64,000 nt of DNA. Source: Salinispora fenicalii (lineage in GTDB: Bacteria > Actinomycetota > Actinomycetes > Mycobacteriales > Micromonosporaceae). Positions 17,124 through 25,639 of the stretch are shown one piece after another. Positions within the stretch are counted from its first letter, which is position 1. Every line of letters starts with the position of its first letter. The notes below the pieces were generated by a model, which ran no database searches, was not told the origin of the DNA, and saw only the letters and a list, made by a program, of their open reading frames with translations. Position numbers and translations under genes: made by a program. The stretch is from contig NZ_AZWQ01000022.1 in the NCBI RefSeq assembly GCF_000514815.1, positions 62,001 through 126,000 on the forward strand. The letters run 5' to 3'.

Positions 17124-18068
17124 TCACCAGGCTTCGATGAGGGGTTCACCGGGCTCAACCGCGGACCAGCGGTGGGTGGCGCGGACAAGCTTGTCGGGGT
17201 TGACCTGGATATGGATGGCCGCGATGCCCTCCCCAGTCACCTGTAGGGACATGACGGCGACAACCCGGTCGCCGTTCACGACCACCACCGCGGGTCCGCC
17301 GTTGACGACGTCGGCGTAGACAGCAGGTCGACCGCCGATCCGGTCGCGTTTGGCTTTGGTGGGAACGAGGAGGCCGCGCAGGAACCTCGCCACCGCCAGC
17401 GCTCCGGCGACCGGCGTGGTCCGGGCCGGGATCTTGCCGCCACCGTCGCCGACGCTCGTCGCGTCCGTGGTCAAGAGCTCGACGAGCCGCCGCACCTGCC
17501 CACTGGTGGCGGCTGCCAGGAACTCTTCGACGATCTTCCGCGTGCTGGTCGCATCCACTTCCGTACGCACCCGGTCGGTGCTGATGTGCTGCTTCGCCCG
17601 CCGGTAGATCTGTTGGCAGTTCGACTCGGTGAGGTCAAGGAACTCGGCGATCTCACCGTGCGAGTAGCCGAACGCCGCACGGAGCACGTACACGACCCGC
17701 TCGTTGGCCGAAAGCCGCTCCAGCAGGACGAGCACCGCCATCGAGACCGACTCTCGCTGCTCGGCGGTGTCAACCGGACCGAGCATCGGGTCTCCGGTGA
17801 GCAGCGGCTCGGGCAGCCAGGTGCCCACATACCTCTCGCGCCGAGCGCGCGCCGAGGTGAGCTGGTTGAGACATAGGTTGGTGAGCACCTTGGTCAGCCA
17901 CGCCTCGGGTGTCTGAACGTGCCGGCGATCGGCGGCCTGCCAGCGTAGGAACGTGTCCTGCACCGCGTCCTCGGCGTCGCTCGCTGAGCCGAGCAGCCGG
18001 TAGGCGATCGCCTCCAACCGAGCCCTGGAGTGCTCGAACAGCTCGACCTCGTCCAAACTCAGCGGCAT
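17124..18068 (-). CDS. ECF41-type RNA polymerase sigma factor with SnoaL-like C-terminal domain
   Basis: The 314-residue protein joins sigma2 (RLEAIAYRLLGSASDAEDAVQDTFLRW, residues 15-41), sigma4 (LSANERVVYVLRAAFGYSHGEIAEFL) and a SnoaL-like extension of about 110 residues. It has all three ECF41 signatures: WLPEPL in the linker, DGGGK in the extension and NPDKL near the C-terminus. In this group the extension replaces an anti-sigma factor and tunes activity. The downstream FAD oxidoreductase is its expected partner gene. Confidence 0.93.
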   Translation of the reverse strand: MPLSLDEVELFEHSRARLEAIAYRLLGSASDAEDAVQDTFLRWQAADRRHVQTPEAWLTKVLTNLCLNQLTSARARRERYVGTWLPEPLLTGDPMLGPVDTAEQRESVSMAVLVLLERLSANERVVYVLRAAFGYSHGEIAEFLDLTESNCQQIYRRAKQHISTDRVRTEVDATSTRKIVEEFLAAATSGQVRRLVELLTTDATSVGDGGGKIPARTTPVAGALAVARFLRGLLVPTKAKRDRIGGRPAVYADVVNGGPAVVVVNGDRVVAVMSLQVTGEGIAAIHIQVNPDKLVRATHRWSAVEPGEPLIEAW

Positions 18069-18134
18069 GGCCCGACAGTAGCCACGCGGCCCCGCGAGGC
18101 ACCACGGCTCAGCTCACGTTGTAGCACCAGCGAC

Positions 18135-18222
18135 CGCGCCGCGGTGCCCGTTCGGTCGCTCGGGGCGCCGCGGTACCCGTTTGGGCCCGGTGCCGCGCCG
18201 CGGTGCCCGTTCGGTCGCTCGG
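18135..18222. repeat. Pair of identical 29-bp direct repeats with a degenerate copy between
   Basis: Identical copies lie at 18135-18163 and 18194-18222, both beginning CGCGCCGCGGTGCCCG. A partial copy (GGCGCCGCGGTACCCG) starts at 18164. The array fills the gap between the sigma gene and the DUF1905 gene. Confidence 0.8.
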
Positions 18223-18269
18223 AGGGCCGAGCCACGGTCGGTGTCGGACCGTCGTGTCAGGCTGGGGCC

Positions 18270-18569
18270 GTGATCGTCACCTTCGAGGCCGAGCTGTGGA
18301 GCTGGAGTGCCCGGCGGGCCGACAGTTGGACCTTCGCCAGCCTCCCCACCGACCTGTCGGAGGAGATCCGGGACCTCTCCGGACCGCCGCGTCGTGGCTT
18401 CGGCTCGCTGCGGGTTCGGGTCACGGTCGGCGGCAGCACCTGGGCGACCTCGATATTTCCGGACAAGCAGCGAAGCTGCTACGTGCTGCCCGTCAAACGA
18501 GCTGTCCGCGAGGCCGAAACCATCGAGGCCGGCGACGTCACCACCGTGCGCCTCGAACTCCTCGACTAA
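18270..18569 (+). CDS. DUF1905-domain protein
   Basis: The 99-residue beta-rich protein starts VIVTFEAELWSW and contains SWTFASLPTDLSEEIRDL, RGFGSLRVRVTVG and TSIFPDKQ, the standard blocks of DUF1905. Function of the family is unknown to me. GTG 18270 gives the usual family length. No operon partner; repeated DNA lies directly upstream. Confidence 0.85.
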   Translation: MIVTFEAELWSWSARRADSWTFASLPTDLSEEIRDLSGPPRRGFGSLRVRVTVGGSTWATSIFPDKQRSCYVLPVKRAVREAETIEAGDVTTVRLELLD

Positions 18570-18748
18570 GAGCGACCGGCAATAGGTGTCATCTCAGTTG
18601 GCGGGCTGTCGGCCGGGTGTCCCAGCGCCGATGGTTCTTCCGCCCATGGTTGCAGGTCTGCCATCATGTCGACCTTGGAGCGCCGGGCGAAACGGTCCAG
18701 GAACCCGGGCCGACGACGATGGCCGGACCAGTCATGGGTCCGGGCAGC

Positions 18749-20272
18749 TCACAGCTGGTAGGCCAGGTTGATCATCATGCCGGCCTCGGCGTGGTAGATG
18801 TTGTGGCAGTGGGTCATCCACTGTCCGGGGTTGTCCGCGTCGAGGTCGACGGTGACGGTCTGGTTCGGGGTCACGATGACGGTGTCCTTGCGGGGGCCGC
18901 CGTCGCGGAGGGCGAAGGTGTGCCCGTGCACGTGCATGGGGTGGAACATCGTCGTCTGGTTGGTCATCCGTAGCCGTACCCGTTCGCCCTCCCCGGCCAG
19001 GAACGGCTCGGCGTCGGCGAAGGTCTTGCCGTTGATGGTCCAGCGGTAGGGCATCATGCCACCGCCGAGGACCAGATCGTGAGTCCGGTCCGGCTCGCGC
19101 TGGGGCAGCCATACCTCTTCCGTGGCCCGCAGCTGGTTGGTGAGAATGACGCGGCGGTCGAGTTCGGCCGGGCGTACCTCAGCCGACGGTGCACTGCCGC
19201 CTCCGGTCCGGACCACGGCGAGCGCCTGACCCATCTTGCCCTCGGCGACCGCGACCAGGGGGAACACCCCGTCGGCGACGACAACCTCGACGTCAACCCG
19301 CTCACCCATACCGACGACCAGTGCGTCAGTGACATCCGGGACGACCGGAAACCCGTCGCTGTGTGTGACGGTAAGCCGGTGCCCGCCCAGCGCCACCCGG
19401 AAGGCGGTGTCGGAGGCGGCGTTGACCAGTCGGATGCGTACCCGCTGGCGGGGCCGGGCGGTGAGGGTGACGGGGGCGGCCGGCACCCGACCGTTGATCA
19501 GGTAGTGCGGGTAGTCAACGTCACCCGCGCCGCCGAGCAGTGGCGAGATCATGGCCTCCATGCTGTCGTCCATCGGCATCCCGTCGCCGTGGTCCATGCC
19601 GGATATGTCGTGCCCGCCGTGCATCCCGTCGGTGCCATCGCCGAGCGCGGCCAGGACGTCGTCCGGGGTCCGCCCGGTGCCGTCGACCCAGTCGTCCAGG
19701 ACGACGATCCACTCCTGGTCGTAGCGGCCCGCGTCATTCGGGTCGTCCACGATCAGGACGCCGTGGAGCGCTCGGTCGAGTTGCACCCCGGAGTGCGGGT
19801 GGTAGAAGTAGGTTCCCGGGTGGGGCGCGATGAAGTCGTAAGTGAAGCGCTCGCCCGCGCCGATCGGGTCCTGGGTGACCCCGGGGACGCCGTCCATGTC
19901 GTTGCGCAACGCGATGCCGTGCCAGTGCACGCTGGTGTCCGTAGGCAACTCGTTGACCACGTCAACGCGGAGCCGGTCACCGGCCTTCGCCCTGATCAGC
20001 GGACCGGGGGCGTCCTCAGTGTACCCCCAGGTGTCGACCGTCACGCCGCCAAGATCCAGGGTCACCGGGCGGGGGGAAAGGGTGGCGCGGACGGTGGCGG
20101 CGCCGGGGCGTTGCCGAGCCCGTTCGGCGCGGCGGATGGCCTCGGCGGTGAGGTTGATCATTTTCGGGGTATCGCGGTTGGCGGCGACGGCGACGACTCC
20201 GGCGGTGCCGGCGAGACCGGCAACTCCGGCGACCCCGGCGATAACGCGCCGGCGGGTAAGCAGCGGTGACAT
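18749..20272 (-). CDS. Tat-exported multicopper oxidase
   Basis: The 507-residue protein has a twin-arginine signal (SPLLTRRRVIAGVAG) and the four copper-binding clusters VHWHG, YFYHPHSG, HPMHVHGH and HCHNIYHAEAGM (type-1 copper ligands His, Cys, His and axial Met). A Met/His-rich loop (MHGGHDISGMDHGDGMPMD) is typical of copper-tolerance oxidases and may bind Cu(I). It should oxidise Cu(I) or phenols outside the cell. ATG 20272 is chosen over an upstream ATG because AAGGAG lies six bases before it and the signal peptide starts there. It is divergent from a BNR protein and a two-component system. Confidence 0.92.
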   Translation of the reverse strand: MSPLLTRRRVIAGVAGVAGLAGTAGVVAVAANRDTPKMINLTAEAIRRAERARQRPGAATVRATLSPRPVTLDLGGVTVDTWGYTEDAPGPLIRAKAGDRLRVDVVNELPTDTSVHWHGIALRNDMDGVPGVTQDPIGAGERFTYDFIAPHPGTYFYHPHSGVQLDRALHGVLIVDDPNDAGRYDQEWIVVLDDWVDGTGRTPDDVLAALGDGTDGMHGGHDISGMDHGDGMPMDDSMEAMISPLLGGAGDVDYPHYLINGRVPAAPVTLTARPRQRVRIRLVNAASDTAFRVALGGHRLTVTHSDGFPVVPDVTDALVVGMGERVDVEVVVADGVFPLVAVAEGKMGQALAVVRTGGGSAPSAEVRPAELDRRVILTNQLRATEEVWLPQREPDRTHDLVLGGGMMPYRWTINGKTFADAEPFLAGEGERVRLRMTNQTTMFHPMHVHGHTFALRDGGPRKDTVIVTPNQTVTVDLDADNPGQWMTHCHNIYHAEAGMMINLAYQL

Positions 20273-20339
20273 AGGGGCTCCTTTGTGTGAATCTCCAGCG
20301 TTATCGACCGCCGGCCCGGCGAGTAGAGGTAAGGCCACT

Positions 20340-20356
20340 TCTTCAGAGAATCTTCA
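20340..20356. promoter_or_regulatory. CopR-like direct repeat in the divergent copper promoter region
   Basis: TCTTCA occurs at 20340 and 20351, an 11-bp period. On the minus strand this reads TGAAGATTCTCTGAAGA. It matches the form of the CopR box I recall from Corynebacterium glutamicum (TGAAGATTT-nn-TGAAGATTT). One helical turn between half sites is usual for OmpR-family regulators. Confidence 0.6.
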
Positions 20357-20465
20357 TGGCCAAATTGAGGGCTTTCCGCCGGCTTCGGGCCATGGTTAAC
20401 GGGGACGAAAGGTCACCCTGATCCCGCGCCCGGGTTCTGCACGAGTTTCAGCGATGAGGAAGTGA

Positions 20466-21410
20466 ATGCAGTCAATGAACGGAACGCCACAGCCGAAGCG
20501 ACCGGGCAGCAGGCCCGGATTCGGACGAAAGACGCAGGGTCGCAGTGCGCTCGCCACACCGGCGTGGATAATCATCATTGCGACGCTGGCCGTGCTGGCC
20601 GTCCTCACCGCCGTGGTGGCGTTCGCCCTGCGCGGTCCGGGATCTTCGAACAGCGACACCACAGGTACCGGACACCAGGAGTTCGGGCACGTCCACGGGA
20701 TCGCGGTCGACCCGGGTAGCGGCGCCCTGCACGTCGCCACGCACGTCGGGCTGTTCCGCATCGGCGGTCCGCGGACCGCCGTACGCGTATCAAGGGACGA
20801 CCTGGACCTGATGGGCTTCACCGTGGTCGGCCCCGGGCACTTCCTCGCCTCGGGCCACTCCACACACGGACCGGCCAACGTGGGCCTGATCGAGTCGACC
20901 GACGGTGGCGTGACCTGGCAGGAGAAGTCGCTCTCCGGTACGGCGGACTTCCACGGACTCCAAGTCGCCCACGGCTCGGTCTACGGCTACAACTCGGCCG
21001 ACGCCGCGTTCATGGTCAGCGCCGACCAGCGAGACTGGGAGCACCGTTCCCGTACGGCGATCGGCGCGTTCGCGGTCAGCCCGACCGACGACGGGACAGT
21101 CCTCGCCGTCGGGCGGGACGGCCTGCAGCGCTCCACCGACGGCGGCCGCAGCTGGCAGCTGGTCCCGGACGCTCCTGCTGTCGGCCTGCTGACCTGGGAC
21201 AACACCGGCGTGTGGACAGTCGCCCCGGACGGAGCGGTCTGGTCGTCGTCCGATGGCGGCGGGCAGTGGCAGCGGCGCGGAGAGGTGCCGGGTGAGCCGC
21301 ACAGCTTCGCTGTGCAGAACAGCGCCCTCTTCGCCGCGCTCGCCGGTGACCGGGTCGTCGGCAGCACCGACGGCGGCGCCACCTGGACTGATCGGTACGC
21401 GCCGGAGTGA
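20466..21410 (+). CDS. Membrane-anchored BNR-repeat protein (F510_1955 type)
   Basis: The 314-residue protein has a basic cytoplasmic head, one transmembrane helix (PAWIIIIATLAVLAVLTAVV, near residues 33-52) and an extracellular beta-propeller. The propeller shows BNR/Asp-box motifs STDGGVTWQ, STDGGRSWQ, SSDGGGQWQ and STDGGATWT. It begins with GHVHGIAVDP, as in F510_1955 proteins found in actinobacterial copper loci. Catalytic activity is not demonstrated by the sequence. Its stop overlaps the region just before the response-regulator gene, so they form one operon. ATG 20475 is an alternative start. Confidence 0.8.
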   Translation: MQSMNGTPQPKRPGSRPGFGRKTQGRSALATPAWIIIIATLAVLAVLTAVVAFALRGPGSSNSDTTGTGHQEFGHVHGIAVDPGSGALHVATHVGLFRIGGPRTAVRVSRDDLDLMGFTVVGPGHFLASGHSTHGPANVGLIESTDGGVTWQEKSLSGTADFHGLQVAHGSVYGYNSADAAFMVSADQRDWEHRSRTAIGAFAVSPTDDGTVLAVGRDGLQRSTDGGRSWQLVPDAPAVGLLTWDNTGVWTVAPDGAVWSSSDGGGQWQRRGEVPGEPHSFAVQNSALFAALAGDRVVGSTDGGATWTDRYAPE

Positions 21411-21436
21411 GCAGCACGGCCGCGAGGAAACAGGAC

Positions 21437-22129
21437 ATGAGTGGACGGGTGCTGGTCGTTGACGACGAACGGAGCCTTGCCAAGGTCGTGGCGAGCTATC
21501 TCGAACGCGATGGCTACCAGGTGCGCTGTGTTTTTGACGGCCTGGCGGCGCTGGATGCCGCACGGGAGGACGAGCCCGACATCGTCATCCTGGACCTGAT
21601 GCTGCCCGGCCTCGACGGTGTGGAGGTATGCCGGCGGTTGCGGTCGTTCAGCGACTGCTATGTCGTCATGCTGACCGCCCGCACTGAGGAGGCCGACAAG
21701 CTGACTGGGCTCGGTGCCGGGGCGGACGACTACCTCACCAAGCCGTTCAGCCCTCGAGAACTCGTCGCCCGCGTCGCAGCGATGCGGCGTCGCCCACGCC
21801 AGCCTCACGGCCAGCCGGAGCCAGCACCGCGTCGGTTCGGTCCGCTGGCGGTGGACGTGCCAGCCCGCGAAGCCCGCCTCGACGAGGTGCCCGTGCCGCT
21901 CACCCCCACCGAATTCGATCTACTGGCGGTTCTGTCCGGCCGACCGAATGTCGCGCTGAGTCGCACTGAGCTGATCACTGCGGTGTGGGGTGAAGGGTGG
22001 GTTGGCGATGAGCACCTGGTCGACGTGCACATCGGCCATCTGCGACGCAAACTCGGCGACGTCCCCGCCCGCCCCAGGTTCATCCTCACCGTCCGTGGCA
22101 TCGGCTACCGGATGGGACCACAGTCGTGA
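21437..22129 (+). CDS. OmpR-family response regulator, likely copper-responsive (CopR-like)
   Basis: The 230-residue regulator has a receiver domain with acidic pocket DD (9-10), phospho-acceptor D53 (ILDLMLPG) and the signalling lysine in YLTKPF, then a winged-helix DNA-binding domain ending in RGIGYRMG. ATG 21437 is preferred over GTG 21407 because GAGGAAAC precedes it and the domain starts right there. The histidine kinase overlaps its stop. The 11-bp-spaced repeat at 20340-20356 is its probable binding site. Confidence 0.92.
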   Translation: MSGRVLVVDDERSLAKVVASYLERDGYQVRCVFDGLAALDAAREDEPDIVILDLMLPGLDGVEVCRRLRSFSDCYVVMLTARTEEADKLTGLGAGADDYLTKPFSPRELVARVAAMRRRPRQPHGQPEPAPRRFGPLAVDVPAREARLDEVPVPLTPTEFDLLAVLSGRPNVALSRTELITAVWGEGWVGDEHLVDVHIGHLRRKLGDVPARPRFILTVRGIGYRMGPQS

Positions 22130-23235
22130 ACTTTCGACGCGTCAGCCTCGCAGTGCGGCTCTTCGCCGCGCAGGTGCTCACGCTCGCCGTCGGTGCGCTG
22201 ACCCTGGCGCTGGTCGCCGGCGCGGTGGGACCACGGATCTTCGCCGACCACCTCGGGCAGGTCGGCGGGGAGGTCAGCGCCGAGGCGCGCTGGCACGTCG
22301 AACAGGCGTACGTCTCGGCGAATGCGCTCGCGCTCGGTGTCGGTCTCCTCGCCGCGCTGGTCGCGGCGATCGCGGCCAGCGCGTACGCGACACGGCAAAT
22401 CGCCAGCCCAGTCACTCACTTCGCGCATGCGTCGGCCAGCCTCGCCGACGGACACTACGACGTCCGCATGGCCGACCCCGGCCTCGGCAACGAGCTCAAG
22501 ACCCTCACCGACTCGTTCAACACCATGGCGGAAGGCCTGGAGACCGTCGAAGCGACCCGGCGACGGCTGCTCACCGACCTCGGTCACGAACTGCGCACCC
22601 CGCTCGCCACCATTGAGGCCTACCTCGAAGCGGCTGAGGACGGCATCGCCGTTGACGACGAGGACCTTCAGTCGGTGCTGCGGGCCCAGACCGCACGGCT
22701 ACACCGCCTCGCTGACGACATCGCCGCGGTCTCCCGCGCCGAGACACATCAGCTCGACCTGCACCCGGTACAGACGGCCCCGGCGGACCTGGTCCGGGAC
22801 GCCGTGGCCGCGGCGCGGCCCCGCTTCGCTGGCAAGGGCGTGACGCTGGACAGCGACCTTCCCCCCACCCCACAGGTCGACGTTGATCCGCAGCGGATGG
22901 GACAGGTCCTCGGCAACCTCCTGGACAACGCGCTACGGCACACACCCGAGGGCGGGACCGTCACGGTAAAGGTGATCAGCAATGCCAGAAGTGTGGAGCT
23001 AGCGGTGGCCGACACCGGTCCCGGCATCCCGGCGCAGCACCTCCCGCACGTCTTCGAACGCTTCTACCGGATCGACACAGCCCGAGACCGGGACAACGGC
23101 GGGTCAGGGATCGGGCTCGCCATCGTGCGCGCCGTAGTAAGCGCCCACGGGGGGCGGGTACGGGCGGAGAACGTCCCAGGCGGTGGCGCAATCGTCCGGG
23201 TGGTCCTGCCCTCAGCGGGACAGCCGCAGATCTGA
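22126..23235 (+). CDS. Sensor histidine kinase, partner of the copper-locus response regulator
   Basis: The 369-residue kinase has two transmembrane helices (about 10-32 and 66-88) enclosing a short extracellular sensor loop, a HAMP domain, the H-box DLGHELRTPL with H154, and an ATPase domain with N box NLLDNALRHT and G boxes DTGPGIP and GSGIGLAI. GTG 22126 overlaps the response-regulator stop (GTGA), so the two are translationally coupled. The oxidase and BNR neighbours suggest extracellular copper as the signal. Confidence 0.92.
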   Translation: MNFRRVSLAVRLFAAQVLTLAVGALTLALVAGAVGPRIFADHLGQVGGEVSAEARWHVEQAYVSANALALGVGLLAALVAAIAASAYATRQIASPVTHFAHASASLADGHYDVRMADPGLGNELKTLTDSFNTMAEGLETVEATRRRLLTDLGHELRTPLATIEAYLEAAEDGIAVDDEDLQSVLRAQTARLHRLADDIAAVSRAETHQLDLHPVQTAPADLVRDAVAAARPRFAGKGVTLDSDLPPTPQVDVDPQRMGQVLGNLLDNALRHTPEGGTVTVKVISNARSVELAVADTGPGIPAQHLPHVFERFYRIDTARDRDNGGSGIGLAIVRAVVSAHGGRVRAENVPGGGAIVRVVLPSAGQPQI

Positions 23236-23336
23236 CCCGACGTCCACCGCATATCCGGATCTTGGACCCGTTACCGGTCGCTCTAAGAAAACCAGCCCTA
23301 AGGCGGAACGCCACACTACTGTTGGAGTACGGCAGG

Positions 23337-25562
23337 ATGGCCGACGTGACCGCTGCCCCCCGTCCCGCTCTGGCGACGCTCGAGGCGGTGCTGGAGCGAC
23401 TGACGTACGTCAATGAGGAGACCGGCTACACCGTGGCCCGGGTCGCCACCGACCGCAGTAGCGATCTGTTGACGGTGGTGGGCGCGCTGCTGGGCGCGCA
23501 GCCGGGGGAGAGCCTACGGCTGCACGGGCGCTGGTCCTCGCACCCCAAGTACGGCCGGCAGTTCGAGGTCGACTCCTACACCACGGTCTTGCCGGCCACG
23601 ATCCAGGGCATTCAGCGCTACCTCGGCTCGGGCTTGGTCAAGGGCATCGGACCGGTCTTCGCCGAACGGATCGTCGCCCATTTCGGCCTGGAAACGCTGC
23701 GGATCATCGAGGAGGAGCCGGCCCGGCTGGTGGAGGTGCCAGGGCTGGGTCCGAAGCGCACCGCGAAGATCACCGCGGCGTGGGCGGAACAGCAGGCGAT
23801 CAAGGAGGTCATGGTCTTCCTCCAGGGGGTCGGCGTCTCGACCTCCCTCGCGGTACGGATCTACAAGCAGTACGGCGATGCCTCCACCGACGTGGTCATG
23901 AAGGAGCCGTACCGGCTGGCGGCCGATGTGTGGGGCATCGGCTTCAAGACCGCCGACACCATCGCCCAATCGGTCGGTATCCCGCACGACAGCCCACAGC
24001 GGGTCATGGCTGGCTTGCAGTACACGCTCTCCGAGGCCACCGACAACGGCCACTGCTACCTGCCCGAACCGGAGCTGGTCGCGGACGCGACGAAGATCCT
24101 CGACGTGCCGGCCGACCTCGTCACCCGCTGCCTGGACGACCTGGTCGCCGAGGAGGGTGTCGTCCGTGAGTCGATGCCGGGCGGCGACGCGGAGCCGGTG
24201 CGGGCGGTGTACCTGGTGCCGTTCCACCGGGCGGAGCGGTCTCTCGCCACCAGCCTGCTCCGCCTGCTCGGCGATGGGGCCGATCGGTTGCCGCACTTCG
24301 TGGGCGTCGACTGGGACAAGGCCCTGACCTGGTTGAAGGCGCGTACCGGCAACGACCTCGCCGCGGAGCAGGAGCAGGCGGTCCGGCTCGCGCTGACCTC
24401 GAAGGTCGCGGTGCTGACCGGCGGGCCGGGGTGCGGCAAGAGCTTCACTGTCCGTTCGATCGTCGAACTGGCCGCCGCCAAGAAAGCCAAGGTCACCCTG
24501 GTAGCCCCGACCGGGCGGGCCGCCAAACGCCTCTCCGAGCTGACCGGGCATCCCGCCGCCACGGTGCATCGCCTGTTGCAGCTGCGGCCGGGTGGGGACG
24601 CCTCCTACGACCGGGACAACCCCCTCGACGTTGACCTGCTCGTCGTGGACGAGGCCTCCATGCTCGATCTCATCCTGGCCAACAAGCTCGTCAAGGCTGT
24701 TCCGCCCGGCGCGCACCTGCTGCTGGTCGGCGATGTCGACCAACTCCCCTCCGTCGGCGCCGGCGAGGTGTTACGCGATCTGCTCGCCGCTCCGGCCATC
24801 CCGCGGGTGCGGTTGACCCAGATTTTCCGCCAGGCCGCCCAGTCCGGCGTCGTCACCAACGCGCACCGCATCAACGCCGGCCGCCCACCCCTGCTCCAGG
24901 GCCTGCCGGATTTCTTCCTCTTCGCCTGCGACGACACGGAGGCCACGGCCGAACTGACCGTCGATGTCGCCTGCTCCCGCATCCCCGCCAAGTTCCGCCT
25001 GGATCCCCGCCGGGACGTGCAGGTCCTCACCCCGATGCACCGCGGCCCCGCCGGCTCGGGGGCACTGAACACCCTGCTCCAGCAACGGCTCACCCCGCAT
25101 CGGGAGGGGCAGCCGGAGCGGCGTGCCGGCGGGCGGGTGTTCCGCGTCGGTGACAAAGTCACCCAAATTCGCAATAACTACGACAAGGGACAGGCGGGTG
25201 TCTTCAATGGCACCCTCGGCATCGTCACCCAGCTCTCGGCCGAGGAGCAGACCCTGACGGTCCGCACCGACGAGGACGAGAGCATCGACTACGACTTCGA
25301 CGAGCTAGACGAGTTGGCGCACGCCTACGCCATGACCATCCACCGGTCGCAGGGCTCCGAATACCCGGCGGTCGTCATCCCGCTGACCACCAGTGCCTGG
25401 ATGATGCTGCAACGCAACCTGCTCTACACCGCGGTCACCCGCGCCAAGCAACTCGTCGTCCTGGTCGGCTCCCGCCGGGCCCTCGCCGCCGCGGTCCGCA
25501 CCGTCGGCGCCGGCCGCCGGCACACCGCCCTCAACCACCGGCTGGCCGCCGCGACCCCCTGA
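23337..25562 (+). CDS. recD2: SF1B DNA helicase, RecD2 type
   Basis: The 741-residue 5'-3' helicase has an N-terminal OB-like and helix-hairpin-helix region (LVKGIGPVFAERIV, LVEVPGLGPKRTAKI), Walker A GGPGCGKSFT, Walker B VVDEASM, then GDVDQLPSVGAGE, and C-terminal motifs including IHRSQGSEYP and YTAVTRAK. This is the stand-alone RecD2 layout, acting in DNA repair without RecBC. ATG 23337 is chosen because the conserved domain begins soon after and GGAG lies upstream; an in-frame ATG exists at 23262. Confidence 0.9.
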   Translation: MADVTAAPRPALATLEAVLERLTYVNEETGYTVARVATDRSSDLLTVVGALLGAQPGESLRLHGRWSSHPKYGRQFEVDSYTTVLPATIQGIQRYLGSGLVKGIGPVFAERIVAHFGLETLRIIEEEPARLVEVPGLGPKRTAKITAAWAEQQAIKEVMVFLQGVGVSTSLAVRIYKQYGDASTDVVMKEPYRLAADVWGIGFKTADTIAQSVGIPHDSPQRVMAGLQYTLSEATDNGHCYLPEPELVADATKILDVPADLVTRCLDDLVAEEGVVRESMPGGDAEPVRAVYLVPFHRAERSLATSLLRLLGDGADRLPHFVGVDWDKALTWLKARTGNDLAAEQEQAVRLALTSKVAVLTGGPGCGKSFTVRSIVELAAAKKAKVTLVAPTGRAAKRLSELTGHPAATVHRLLQLRPGGDASYDRDNPLDVDLLVVDEASMLDLILANKLVKAVPPGAHLLLVGDVDQLPSVGAGEVLRDLLAAPAIPRVRLTQIFRQAAQSGVVTNAHRINAGRPPLLQGLPDFFLFACDDTEATAELTVDVACSRIPAKFRLDPRRDVQVLTPMHRGPAGSGALNTLLQQRLTPHREGQPERRAGGRVFRVGDKVTQIRNNYDKGQAGVFNGTLGIVTQLSAEEQTLTVRTDEDESIDYDFDELDELAHAYAMTIHRSQGSEYPAVVIPLTTSAWMMLQRNLLYTAVTRAKQLVVLVGSRRALAAAVRTVGAGRRHTALNHRLAAATP

Positions 25563-25592
25563 CCAGCGGGTCCCCGCAGGGCACAAACACAA

Positions 25593-25620
25593 CCGGGCCC
25601 CGATGTTCCCCGGGGCCCGG
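25593..25620. terminator. Bidirectional terminator between recD2 and the nucleotidase gene
   Basis: Perfect 10-bp arms CCGGGCCCCG and CGGGGCCCGG with an 8-nt loop sit between two convergent genes. Confidence 0.75.
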
Positions 25621-25639
25621 CTGCGCTGGAAGCGAGGCG

